Shown piece by piece: positions 27,858 through 37,383 of a stretch of DNA of 64,000 nt. The number at the start of each line of letters is the position of its first letter. Position 1 is the stretch's first letter. The stretch is from Thermoanaerobacter pseudethanolicus ATCC 33223 (GTDB lineage Bacteria > Bacillota > Thermoanaerobacteria > Thermoanaerobacterales > Thermoanaerobacteraceae): positions 1,124,501 through 1,188,500 of the forward strand of contig NC_010321.1 in NCBI RefSeq assembly GCF_000019085.1, written 5' to 3'. Under the pieces are notes generated by a model. It was not told where the DNA came from and did not search any database. It worked only from the letters and a program-made list of their open reading frames with translations. The position numbers and the translations under genes are program-made.

Positions 27858-29043
27858 AGTCAGAGAAATTACAGACTATATCAAAAAAATGATGGATAAT
27901 GATATAATTTTGAGAAATGTGCGGGTTAAAGGAGAAATTTCTAATTTGAAATATCATAGCACAGGAATATATTTTACTTTGAAAGATGAAATAGCCTCTT
28001 TAAAATGTGTGATGTTTAATGAATATGGAAAGCTTTTAAATTTTACTTTGCAAGATGGTATGTCAGTGATTGTGACAGGTAGAATATCTGTATATGAAAG
28101 AAATGGAACTTATCAACTGTACGCTCAAAGTATACAGTCGGATGGAATTGGAGCTTTATACTTTGCTTTTAATAAACTTAAAGAGAAACTGCAAAAAGAA
28201 GGACTTTTTGATTCTGATAAAAAGAAACCTATCCCTAAACATCCTAAAAAAATTGCTGTGGTGACTTCTCCAACAGGGGCTGTAATACGAGATATAATAA
28301 CAATTTCGAGAAGGAGAAATCCAACAGTAGACATTTTAGTGGTTCCTGTTTTGGTGCAAGGAAGCTCAGCCGCCGATGAAATATGTAATGCTCTTCGAAT
28401 TTTGAACAAAAGGGAAGACATTGATGTAATTATTTTAGCAAGGGGTGGAGGTTCATTAGAAGAAATTTGGCCTTTCAATGAAGAAAAAGTGGCAAGATGT
28501 ATTTATGCATCTCGCATACCAGTTGTTTCTGCTGTAGGCCATGAGACAGACTTTACTATTTCTGATTTTGTGGCGGATTTGAGAGCTCCTACCCCTTCTG
28601 CAGCTGCTGAAATTGTAGTACCAGACATAAAAGTTTACCAAAGGGAATTGTTTTTATTAAAAACGAAATTATTAACATTGATGACTGCTGAATTAAATCG
28701 CAAGAAAAAAGAATTTGAAGGGCTTAAAAGGGCTTTGTATCTTAATAGCCCCACTAAGAAAAGTGAAATTTTAAGGCATAAAGTTGAAAATTTAACAGCC
28801 TCTTTATACAATGAAATGCTTTCTATATACCAACATAAAAGAAATGATTTTTTAATTTTAGCAGAAAAGTTGAATTCTTTAAGTCCTTTAAAAGTACTTA
28901 CAAGAGGTTATACAATTGTTTTAGATAAGCAAGAAAAAGTTATTTCTTCTGTGAAAGATATAAAACCTTATGATGAAATAAAAATTTTATTTAAAGATGG
29001 CAAAGCTAAAGCGATTGTACAAGAGGTGAAAGAGAATGAATGA
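27838..29043 (+). CDS. xseA: Exodeoxyribonuclease VII large subunit
   Basis: A 401-residue protein with an N-terminal OB fold ([21 protein letters not shown]) and the catalytic domain containing [25 protein letters not shown] and [20 protein letters not shown]. It acts with XseB in single-strand DNA degradation and repair. It overlaps folD by 20 bases and xseB by 8. Confidence 0.96.
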
Positions 29044-29263
29044 GGAATTGACTTTTGAAGAAGAAATGATGAGATTAGAAGAAATTGTAAATACACTAGA
29101 AAAAGGAAATTTAAGGTTGGAAGAGTCTTTTAACTTGTTTAAAGAAGGTGTTGAAATTTCTAAGAGATTAGAAAAAAGGTTAAGTGAGGTTGAAGGAAAG
29201 ATAACCCTTCTCATCAACGAAAATGAAGAAATTGATTTTAAAGAGGAGGAAAAGGATGTTTAA
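29036..29263 (+). CDS. xseB: Exodeoxyribonuclease VII small subunit
   Basis: A 75-residue helical protein with the family pattern [25 protein letters not shown] cut short by the normal length. It overlaps both xseA and ispA. GAGGTGA precedes the ATG. Confidence 0.94.
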
Positions 29264-30140
29264 AGAAAAGTTAAGAGAAAAACAACAGCTTGTTGAGAAA
29301 GAACTACACAGAATACTTGATATAGATGAAAAACCAGAGATAATTTATGAAGCAATGAGATATAGTGTGTTTGCGGGAGGGAAAAGGTTAAGACCAGTTT
29401 TATGCCTTTCTTCTTGTGAGCTTTTAGGAGGAGATATAAAAAAAGCTCTTCCTGTAGCTTGTGCGATTGAACTTATTCATACTTATTCTCTGATTCACGA
29501 TGACCTTCCAGCAATGGATAATGATGATTTAAGAAGAGGAAAGCCCACGAATCACAAAGTTTATGGGGAAGCTATAGCAATTTTAGCTGGCGATGGGCTT
29601 TTAAATTTAGGGTATGAAGTGTTAGTAAGACATGCTTTAGAACATCCGGAAGATTATGAAAGAATATTGAAAGCTACCAATGAGATTGCGACAGCCTCAG
29701 GATGTAAAGGAATTATTGGTGGGCAAGTTGTAGATATACTATCCCAGAATACGGAGCTTACTTATGAAGAATTAAAATTTATGCATGAACACAAGACAGG
29801 AGCTTTGATAGAAGCCTCTGTTTGCGCAGGAGCTTACATCGCTGGTGCTACAGAAGAAGAGATTCATGCCTTAAGGGAATATGCACGCTTAATAGGTTTT
29901 GCTTTTCAAATAAAAGATGATATATTGGATGTAATAGGAGAAGAGGAAAAATTGGGTAAAAAAGTAGGTAGTGATAAAGAAAAAGGCAAGTTTACTTTTG
30001 TCAATATTTTTGGATTAGAAAAATCTCAAGAGATGGTTGTAGAGCTTACACAGAATGCTATAAAGATTTTAGATAGGTTTGGAGAAAAAGCAGAGTTTTT
30101 AAAAGAGCTTTCCAATTATTTGATTGAAAGAGTAAACTAA
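29256..30140 (+). CDS. ispA: Farnesyl (polyprenyl) diphosphate synthase
   Basis: Condenses isopentenyl and dimethylallyl units into farnesyl diphosphate. First Asp-rich motif [15 protein letters not shown] and second DDILDV are intact, as is GGKRLRP. It has 294 residues. ATG at 29256 follows GAGGAGG and overlaps xseB by 8 bases. It is one of the isoprenoid genes that flank OLE RNA (with dxs). Confidence 0.95.
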
Positions 30141-30207
30141 AGCTTAAGGGAGTATTGACAATGCTTTTTGAAAGAAATGAGTTTTTTGACAGTTAAATGA
30201 CTGTAGC

Positions 30208-30233
30208 AACCTTCTACAGACTTTGTAGAGGTT
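30208..30233 (+). terminator. Imperfect hairpin between ispA and OLE RNA
   Basis: AACCTTCTACA pairs with TGTAGAGGTT with one bulged T and a five-base loop. The following sequence is only partly T-rich. Its end overlaps the -35 of the OLE promoter. Confidence 0.5.
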
Positions 30234-30262
30234 TGATATTGTCATTTTTATTATGTTATAAT
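30233..30262 (+). promoter_or_regulatory. Sigma-A promoter of OLE RNA
   Basis: TTGATA at 30233-30238 and TATAAT at 30257-30262 with an 18-base spacer. Transcription would start near 30269, about 12 bases before the closing helix of the RNA. Confidence 0.75.
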
Positions 30263-30269
30263 TAATATA

Positions 30270-30868
30270 CCTTGAAAAGAAAGGCAAAGTGGTGCAGTAT
30301 CCTAGTCAGAGGCGCTAATCCCGAAGACGGGCCTAAAAATCCGTCAAGGGCACATCGATGAAGTTCCTGGTGCTGGCTTTCAACGCCCAGTTGGGGGCTG
30401 GTGCTGGGAGTTAAGGAGGGGGGGCGATCCACAATGGCATGTGGGCGTTGACCCTTCCTCCGCGGAGACCTACTTGCGTGGCTTTTACAGGCTACGGGGT
30501 AGGATGAACCTGTCTCGCGGCCATAAAGCTGCGGACAGTGTAGCCTGCCTTGAGTGATTCGGGTGGATATCAGTTGTAAGCCATAATTCAAAGAGCTCTT
30601 GAATTACTGGCTATTGCTGATGAAACCCGAATTGCAAAAGAGGATAGGGGTTAGTCCCTCTGTTGAGGAAAACTCCTAGGCTGCGCCTTGCCGGGCGGCA
30701 TATTGGGGATTACGGTGCGGACTAAGTGGTAGTCCAGTCTTACCTTTGGCGACAAGGTAAAAGCGGGCTTAAAGGGGAACCGCTGAACGGCGACGTTCAG
30801 TGCACGCTTGGGAAATCCTACTGGACCTAAGCCGCAAAGTTTACCCAATATGCTACCACTTTGCCTTT
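30270..30868 (+). ncRNA. ole: OLE RNA (Ornate, Large, Extremophilic RNA)
   Basis: About 600 bases without a credible protein frame, much richer in G and C than neighbouring genes. The ends form a perfect 14-bp closing helix: 30281-30294 (AAAGGCAAAGTGGT) with 30855-30868. It lies between ispA and dxs and directly before a gene for the small membrane protein OapA, exactly the known setting of OLE RNA in extremophilic Firmicutes. In those organisms OLE forms a membrane ribonucleoprotein with OapA and affects tolerance to alcohol and cold. Length, ends and context are seen; function is taken from the family. Confidence 0.92.
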
Positions 30869-30895
30869 ATACATGTAGGAGGTCTTTTTTTTATT

Positions 30896-31495
30896 ATGAA
30901 AAATAAAAACATAAATACGAATTATAAGTGGATTTTACATATAACTATTATAACCTTTTTTCTTGCCACTATATTAAATTTTTTTTCTGATGTTGCATTA
31001 AAAGAGAGCAATCTCCTTGTAGCCTTTTGTATTCTTGGTTTTATAGTGTTAATTGGTATAATTTTTGATATAATAGGTACAGCAGTAATTTCAGGCAGAG
31101 AAGAACCTTTTCATGCAATGGCGGCTAAAAAAGTATTTGGAGCAAAGGAAGCCATAAAACTTCTTAGAAATGCTAATATTGTGGCTAATTTTTGCAATGA
31201 CGTAGTAGGAGATATTTCTGGAATTGTTTCTGGTGCTGCTCTGATGGCAATAATTGTAAAATTAGCTTTTGAGGGACCCAAAGGTTCTATTTATACTGCG
31301 ATTTTAGGAGGTTTATTATCTGCCATTACAATTGGAGGAAAAGCTATTGGTAAAAATATAGGTATAGCTAAAAGCCAGTCTATTGTTTATACAGTTGCTG
31401 TAATTTTTGCTTGGATAGAAAAAAACACGGGTATAAAGATTTTGCCAGATTATAAGAATAATAATAAGAATAATAAAAGGAAGAAAAGAAAGTGA
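30896..31495 (+). CDS. oapA: OLE RNA-binding membrane protein OapA
   Basis: A 199-residue protein with about four membrane helices and a basic C-terminal tail (KNNKRKKRK). The central part EPFHAMAAKKVFGAKEAIKL and NANIVANFCNDVVGDISGI is the conserved OapA region. ATG at 30896 follows AGGAGG (30877-30882) across a run of eight T; an open frame running upstream into the RNA is not used. It binds OLE RNA and brings it to the membrane in Bacillus halodurans. It is co-oriented with OLE and dxs. Confidence 0.9.
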   Translation: MKNKNINTNYKWILHITIITFFLATILNFFSDVALKESNLLVAFCILGFIVLIGIIFDIIGTAVISGREEPFHAMAAKKVFGAKEAIKLLRNANIVANFCNDVVGDISGIVSGAALMAIIVKLAFEGPKGSIYTAILGGLLSAITIGGKAIGKNIGIAKSQSIVYTVAVIFAWIEKNTGIKILPDYKNNNKNNKRKKRK

Positions 31496-31505
31496 GGGTA
31501 TTTAA

Positions 31506-33368
31506 ATGCTGGAACAAATTGATAGCCCTTATGACTTGAAAAAATTAGACAAAAAGGACTTTCCGCTGATTTGTGAAGAAATACGCCAGTTTTTAATAGA
31601 AAAAGTGTCTAAAACAGGTGGGCATTTAGCATCAAACCTTGGAATCGTTGAACTTACAATTGCACTTCATTATGTTTTTAATTCGCCAGTTGACAAAATA
31701 ATCTGGGATGTAGGACATCAGTGTTATGTACATAAAATGCTTACAGGTAGGAAAGACCAGTTTGATACTTTGAGGAAATTCAATGGCCTTTCTGGTTATA
31801 CTAAAAGAACGGAAAGTGTGCATGATATATTTGGAGCAGGACACAGTAGTACCTCTATATCTGCAGCATTGGGCATTGCCAAGGCAAGAGATTTAAAGGG
31901 CGAGAAATATTCTGTTGTAGCGGTAATTGGGGATGGAGCTTTAACTGGTGGCATGGCTTTTGAAGCATTAAATAATGCAGGAAGGTCTAAAACAGATTTG
32001 ATTGTCGTGCTAAATCACAATGAGATGTCTATTTCGGAAAACGTAGGTAGTTTATCTTTGTATTTAAGTAAACTTAGAACTGACCCTACTTATAATAAAT
32101 TAAAACAAGAGGTTGATAATTTACTCAATATTGTACCTCCAATAGGGAAAAGCCTTCATAAATATATCGAAAGGATAAAAGATTCTGTAAAACAGTTAGT
32201 AGTGCCAGGAATGTTTTTTGAAGAGATGGGTTTTACATATTTAGGACCTATTGACGGACATGACGTTGGTAGCCTTATAGAGGTTTTAGAAAGAGCGAAG
32301 AAAATAAAAGGACCTATTTTAGTACATGTTATCACAAAAAAAGGCAAAGGTTACAAATTTGCAGAAAAATTTCCTGATAAATTTCATTCTGCAGCTCCTT
32401 TTGACATACAAACAGGTAAGTTTGTAAATGAGGGGCAGGCGACTTATTCTGATGTATTTGGGAAGACTCTTACTGAAATGGCCTTGCAAGATGACAAAAT
32501 TGTTGCAATAACTGCTGCCATGCCAGAGGGAACAGGGCTTATTCATTTTGCAAAATTGATTCCTGAAAGATTTTTTGATGTAGGAATAGCAGAGCAGCAT
32601 GCTACTACCTTTGCAGCAGGAATGGCAGTACAAGGATACAAACCTTATTTTGCAGTGTATTCTACCTTTTTACAAAGAGCTTATGACCAGCTTATACACG
32701 ATGTATGTATACAAAAATTACCTGTTGTTTTTGCAATTGATAGAGCAGGAATTGTAGGAGAGGATGGAGAAACCCATCAAGGAGTTTTTGATTTGTCTTA
32801 TTTAAGGCCAATTCCTAATATAACGATTATGTCTCCAAAAGACGCAAATGAATTAGTTGAAATGGTTAAATTATCAAGAAATCTTGAGTTCCCTGTTGCC
32901 ATAAGGTATCCAAGAGGAAAAGCAGGAGAATTCGATATTACAAGAGAATGCAGTATAGAGTTTGGAAAGGCAGAGTTAGTTACTGAAGGAAAAGAAATAG
33001 CAATTTTTGCATTAGGAAGAATGGTAGGAAAGGTGTTAGAAGCAAAGGAAATTTTAAAAGTTTCTGATTTGCAACCCTTTATTGTCAATTTGAGATTTGT
33101 TAAACCTTTAGATGAAGAGCTAATTTTGGATATCTCAAACAAAGTCAAATTTATTGTTACAGTAGAAGACAATGTCATAGCTGGTGGCGTTGGAAGCGCT
33201 ATATTAGAACTTTTAAATTCTAACGGAATTTATAAGCCAGTTTTGCGTTTGGGGTTTCCCGATAAATTTATTGAACACGGAGATGTGGAAAACTTGTTTA
33301 AAAAATACAATTTAGATGCTGAGTCTATCGCAAATACTATACTACAAAAATATAAGGAAATGAGGTAA
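31506..33368 (+). CDS. dxs: 1-Deoxy-D-xylulose-5-phosphate synthase
   Basis: Thiamine-diphosphate enzyme that starts the MEP isoprenoid pathway from pyruvate and glyceraldehyde 3-phosphate. It shows HQCYVHKMLTGR, the ThDP motif GDGALTGGMAFEALNNAG, and the transketolase pyrimidine-domain segment DVGIAEQHATTFAAGMA. Its 620 residues are normal. The MEP route fits the ispA gene upstream. GAGGG precedes the ATG. Confidence 0.97.
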   Translation: MLEQIDSPYDLKKLDKKDFPLICEEIRQFLIEKVSKTGGHLASNLGIVELTIALHYVFNSPVDKIIWDVGHQCYVHKMLTGRKDQFDTLRKFNGLSGYTKRTESVHDIFGAGHSSTSISAALGIAKARDLKGEKYSVVAVIGDGALTGGMAFEALNNAGRSKTDLIVVLNHNEMSISENVGSLSLYLSKLRTDPTYNKLKQEVDNLLNIVPPIGKSLHKYIERIKDSVKQLVVPGMFFEEMGFTYLGPIDGHDVGSLIEVLERAKKIKGPILVHVITKKGKGYKFAEKFPDKFHSAAPFDIQTGKFVNEGQATYSDVFGKTLTEMALQDDKIVAITAAMPEGTGLIHFAKLIPERFFDVGIAEQHATTFAAGMAVQGYKPYFAVYSTFLQRAYDQLIHDVCIQKLPVVFAIDRAGIVGEDGETHQGVFDLSYLRPIPNITIMSPKDANELVEMVKLSRNLEFPVAIRYPRGKAGEFDITRECSIEFGKAELVTEGKEIAIFALGRMVGKVLEAKEILKVSDLQPFIVNLRFVKPLDEELILDISNKVKFIVTVEDNVIAGGVGSAILELLNSNGIYKPVLRLGFPDKFIEHGDVENLFKKYNLDAESIANTILQKYKEMR

Positions 33369-33370
33369 AT

Positions 33371-34165
33371 ATGGCTTCAAAAAAAGAAAGATTGGATGTT
33401 TTGCTTGTTCAAAAAGGTTTTTTCTCCTCAAGAGAAAAAGCAAAAGCTTCTATTATGGCAGGAGAAGTATATGTTGATGGCAAGAAAATTGAAAAAGCTG
33501 GAGAGTTTGTCAACATAGATTCTTCAATTGAAATAAAAATTAATTCTTTACCTTATGTAAGTAGGGGTGGGCTAAAGTTACAAAAAGCAATAGAAACTTT
33601 TAATATTAATGTGACTGGCAAGATTGCGTTAGATATTGGAGCTTCTACAGGAGGTTTTACTGATTGCCTTTTAAAACATGGTGTTATAAAAGTATATGCT
33701 GTAGATGTAGGATACGGGCAATTGGATTGGAGTTTAAGAAATGACCCTCGGGTCATAAACATGGAAAAAACTAATATAAGATTTTTAGAAACATTGCCTG
33801 AAACAGTGGACATGGTGACAATAGACGTTTCTTTTATTTCACTTGAACTTGTTATACCTTCTGCAGATAAATTTTTAAAACCAGAGGGAGATTTGATAGC
33901 TTTAATAAAACCTCAATTTGAAGCAGGAAGAGAGAAAGTAGGTAAAAAAGGCGTGGTGAGAGACCCGGCTGTTCATAGGGAAGTGATTGAAAAAATTGTG
34001 ACTTTGTTTCAAAAGTTTAACTACGGTATAATAGGTATTACCTATTCTCCTATAAAAGGGGCAGAAGGCAATATAGAGTATTTAATTTACGGCAAAAAGG
34101 GAATTGAAAAGCAACACAATTTTGACATTACGAAAATTGTAAAAGAGGCATTTAAAAATTTGTAG
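33371..34165 (+). CDS. tlyA: TlyA-family rRNA (cytidine-2'-O)-methyltransferase / hemolysin-like
   Basis: A 264-residue protein with an N-terminal S4 RNA-binding domain (ERLDVLLVQKGFFSSREKAKA) and an FtsJ-type methyltransferase domain with GASTGGFTDCLLKHG and DVSFISLELVIP. It starts 2 bases after dxs. B. subtilis YqxC is the same gene in the same place. Confidence 0.93.
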   Translation: MASKKERLDVLLVQKGFFSSREKAKASIMAGEVYVDGKKIEKAGEFVNIDSSIEIKINSLPYVSRGGLKLQKAIETFNINVTGKIALDIGASTGGFTDCLLKHGVIKVYAVDVGYGQLDWSLRNDPRVINMEKTNIRFLETLPETVDMVTIDVSFISLELVIPSADKFLKPEGDLIALIKPQFEAGREKVGKKGVVRDPAVHREVIEKIVTLFQKFNYGIIGITYSPIKGAEGNIEYLIYGKKGIEKQHNFDITKIVKEAFKNL

Positions 34166-34214
34166 CAGGAAAATTTGTTTTTTTGTAGAATATGATAAAT
34201 GTGGTGATATTATA

Positions 34215-35066
34215 ATGAAAAAAGTCGGTGTAATTCCAAATATTAATAAAGATAAAGACTTAGAAGTGACAAAATCTGTAGTAAAATGGCTATTGGAACA
34301 TGATTCTGAACCATATCTTAATGAAATAGTTGCCTCTAAAATGGGTTATGATGAATATGGTAAAAAATCCACAGATATATATAGTAAATCTGATTTCATA
34401 ATTGCTTTAGGTGGAGATGGTACTATTTTAAATGTTGCAAGGCTTTGTGCACCTTTTGGGACGCCTATTTTTGCTGTGAATTTAGGTCATCTTGGATTTC
34501 TTACAGAAGTAGATATGAATGAGGTGTTTGTTTCTTTAGATAAAATATATAAAGGAGAATATACAGTAGAAAAAAGGATGATGCTAGAGGCAAATGTAGT
34601 TAAAAATGATATGGAGATTATTAATTTTAGAGCTTTGAATGACATTGTCATTACAAGAGGAGCTTTTTCAAGAATGGCTCGTATAAATGCCTATGTCAAT
34701 AATAATTATGTAGATACTTATTTAGCAGATGGAGTAATAATTGCAACTCCTACTGGTTCAACTGCTTATTCACTTTCAGCAGGAGGACCTATTGTATATC
34801 CTACAGTAGAAGTTATAATAATAACACCTATCTGTCCTCATACTTTATATTCGAGGTCTATAATAGTTTCACCAGATGATGTAATTAGGTTGGAAATAAG
34901 CGAAGAAAATCAAGATTTAATGATAACAACAGATGGGCAACAGGGATATAAACTTGATTATAGAGACATAATTTACATTAAAAAGAGCAATGAATATACC
35001 AATCTCATAAGAGTAAAAAATACCAATTTTTTTGACTTGTTGAGGGACAAACTTACAGAAAGATAA
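34215..35066 (+). CDS. nadK: NAD kinase
   Basis: Phosphorylates NAD to NADP. GGDGTILNVAR, NLGHLGFLTE and PTGSTAYSLSAGGPIV are the catalytic and binding motifs. It has 283 residues. It sits between tlyA and argR as in Bacillus. Confidence 0.95.
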   Translation: MKKVGVIPNINKDKDLEVTKSVVKWLLEHDSEPYLNEIVASKMGYDEYGKKSTDIYSKSDFIIALGGDGTILNVARLCAPFGTPIFAVNLGHLGFLTEVDMNEVFVSLDKIYKGEYTVEKRMMLEANVVKNDMEIINFRALNDIVITRGAFSRMARINAYVNNNYVDTYLADGVIIATPTGSTAYSLSAGGPIVYPTVEVIIITPICPHTLYSRSIIVSPDDVIRLEISEENQDLMITTDGQQGYKLDYRDIIYIKKSNEYTNLIRVKNTNFFDLLRDKLTER

Positions 35067-35091
35067 AAAGTAAAAAGAGGTGAAGACTAAT

Positions 35092-35547
35092 ATGATGAAA
35101 ATAGCTCGACACGCTAAAATTCTTGAAATAATCTCTGAAAAAGAAATTGAAACACAGGAAGAGTTAGCAGCTGAACTTCAAAAACAAGGTATTGATGTGA
35201 CTCAAGCGACTGTGTCAAGAGATATAAAAGAATTGAGACTGATAAAAGTTTTAACAGAGGATGGAAAAAGATATAAATACGCCCCGATGGGAAAAGTAGA
35301 TAGCCATATTACAGATAGACTAATGACTTTATTGTCTGAGTCTATAGTGAGCGTTGATTATGCCGGAAATATCATAGTCATAAAAACGTTATCAGGCACA
35401 GCTCCTGCAGCAGCAGAGGCCATTGACACATTAAATTGGAAGAATATAGTAGGCACATTAGCGGGAGATAATACCATTTTTGTTTTAGTGAGAAATGAAG
35501 AAGCTCTTCAAGAATTGTTGGAAAAATTCAAAAAGTTAGTCAAGTGA
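35092..35547 (+). CDS. argR: Arginine repressor ArgR (AhrC-like)
   Basis: A 151-residue protein with an N-terminal winged helix ([28 protein letters not shown]) and a C-terminal oligomerisation and arginine-binding domain ([24 protein letters not shown]). ATG 35092 is chosen because GAGGTGAAG lies upstream. No arginine genes are in the window, so it acts in trans. Confidence 0.95.
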
Positions 35548-35564
35548 TTTCTGGGGGTTTTGTT

Positions 35565-37265
35565 ATGCTTTTAGCACTTAGCATCCAAAACGTTGCACTC
35601 ATTGACAAGGTAGAATTACAATTCGAAGAAGGATTCAATGTATTAACTGGAGAGACAGGGGCAGGGAAATCTATAGTTATTGATTCGGTTTTGCTGCTTT
35701 TAGGTAGTCGAGCCAGTAGAGATATAATACGTACTGGTGAAGAAAAAGCTATCGTAGAAGGAATATTTTTTGTGGATTCCAACAAGGATAAAATTGTAGA
35801 AATTTTAGAAGAAGTAGGTTTGAATTTAGAAGAGGATGATACTTTGATAATAAATAGAGAAATTACAAGCAGTGGAAGAAGTTATTGTAGGATAAATGGC
35901 AGAATAGTGCCTCTTTCTTTTTTGAGTAAAATAGGTGCTTTCTTGGTAGATATTTTAGGTCAACATGAGCATCAGTTTCTTTTAGACAATACAAAACATC
36001 TTTCTATTTTAGATAATTTTGGTGACCAAAAGTTTAAAAGTTTAAAAGAAAGATTTAAGGAGGTGTTAGAAGAATATAGAAAGATACAAAAAGAGATTTC
36101 AAGTTTTTTTAAAGATGAAAAAGAAAAGAATGAAATAATTGACCTTTTGAAGTATCAAATTGAAGAGATTGAAAAGGCGAATTTGAGTGTAGAAGAGGAA
36201 ACACAGTTGTTAGAAAAAAGAAATTTGCTTATGAATTTCGAAAAATTATTTACCGCTATGAATTCTAGTTACAAAATTTTGTATGAAGGTAGTGGAGGCT
36301 TTTCTGTTTTAGATAATTTACATGTTGTAATAAAAAATTTAGAAACAGCCCTTTCTATAGATGAAAAGCTAAAAAACTTAAAAGATAAGCTGGAGAATAT
36401 TCTCTATGAATTAGAGGATTGTGCCTTACAGGTACGGGATTACTTGAATGGCTTAGATTTTAATCAGCAAAGTTTAGAGGAAATAGAAATACGATTAGAT
36501 CAAATAAATTCCTTGAAAAGAAAATATGGACCTACAATACAGCATATTTTAGAATTTAAAGAAAATAAAAAAAGAGAATTAGAGAATATATTAAATTTTG
36601 AAGAAAAGCAACAAGAATTGAAGCTTAAGCAGCAAAAGTTATGGGAAAAAATTTTAGAAGTTGGTGAAGCATTACATCTCAAAAGGAAGCAAATAGCAGA
36701 TAATATAGAAAAAAATATAAATCAAATTTTAGTTGAACTTAATATGCCAAATGCTTATTTTAAAGTGAATATAGAAAAAATGGAAGAACCTACTGAAACA
36801 GGATTTGATAAAATTGAATTTTTAATTTCTACAAATAGAGGAGAACCTTTGAAGCCTTTATCTAAAATTGCTTCTGGTGGTGAGCTTTCGAGAATTATGC
36901 TGGCGTTAAAAACTATTCTCGCTTCCGCAGATGGAATTTCCACTTTGATTTTCGACGAAGTTGATACAGGAATAAGCGGGAAAACTGCCCAATTAGTAGC
37001 TGAAAAAATGGCATATCTTTCTAAAAAACATCAATTGATTTGTGTTACTCACCTACCTCAAATTGCCTCTATGGCAGATACACATTATCGAATTTCCAAA
37101 ATTACAAAAAATGAAAGAACTTATATAAATATGGAAAAACTTGACTATCAAGGCAAAATAAATGAATTAGCTCGTATTATGGGAGGATCGCGTGTTACTC
37201 AGACTACTTTAGAACATTCAAAAGAATTATTAGATATTGCATCTCAATTTAAAAGCAAAATTTAA
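35565..37265 (+). CDS. recN: DNA repair protein RecN
   Basis: SMC-like double-strand-break protein of 566 residues. Walker A GETGAGKSIVIDS at the N-terminus, a long central coiled coil (about 155-370), and C-terminal LASGGELSRIMLAL signature with Walker B TLIFDEVDTGISG. ATG at 35565 follows TGGGGG. Its end lies 14 bases before the left arm of the spoIVB inverted repeat. Confidence 0.95.
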   Translation: MLLALSIQNVALIDKVELQFEEGFNVLTGETGAGKSIVIDSVLLLLGSRASRDIIRTGEEKAIVEGIFFVDSNKDKIVEILEEVGLNLEEDDTLIINREITSSGRSYCRINGRIVPLSFLSKIGAFLVDILGQHEHQFLLDNTKHLSILDNFGDQKFKSLKERFKEVLEEYRKIQKEISSFFKDEKEKNEIIDLLKYQIEEIEKANLSVEEETQLLEKRNLLMNFEKLFTAMNSSYKILYEGSGGFSVLDNLHVVIKNLETALSIDEKLKNLKDKLENILYELEDCALQVRDYLNGLDFNQQSLEEIEIRLDQINSLKRKYGPTIQHILEFKENKKRELENILNFEEKQQELKLKQQKLWEKILEVGEALHLKRKQIADNIEKNINQILVELNMPNAYFKVNIEKMEEPTETGFDKIEFLISTNRGEPLKPLSKIASGGELSRIMLALKTILASADGISTLIFDEVDTGISGKTAQLVAEKMAYLSKKHQLICVTHLPQIASMADTHYRISKITKNERTYINMEKLDYQGKINELARIMGGSRVTQTTLEHSKELLDIASQFKSKI

Positions 37266-37278
37266 TATTTTAGTTTAA

Positions 37279-37381
37279 TCTCACTTCCTTTTACTATCGG
37301 ATAATATATTGACAGTATATAAAGCTTTAAAAAAGGTTAAGTTAATTTTAGATTAAATAAGCTGCAAAAAAGGAAGTGAGA
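37279..37381 (+). promoter_or_regulatory. Long-range inverted repeat enclosing the spoIVB promoter and ribosome-binding site
   Basis: TCTCACTTCCTTTT at 37279-37292 is a perfect 14-base complement of AAAAGGAAGTGAGA at 37368-37381. The right arm contains the ribosome-binding site of spoIVB. The left arm lies upstream of the apparent spoIVB promoter, so only read-through RNA from recN would carry both arms. Confidence 0.6.
37315..37343 (+). promoter_or_regulatory. Forespore (sigma-F/G-like) promoter of spoIVB
   Basis: GTATA at 37315-37319, a 15-base spacer, then GGTTAAGTT at 37335-37343, which departs from a sigma-F -10 at one position. spoIVB is forespore-expressed in B. subtilis. Confidence 0.5.
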
Positions 37382-37383
37382 AG

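Noticed and set aside
30262-30848. Minus-strand open frames of 109 and 65 codons and a plus-strand extension upstream of oapA
   Set aside because: They lie within the OLE RNA; the absence of stops reflects its GC-rich structured sequence. No ribosome-binding sites or protein families were seen.
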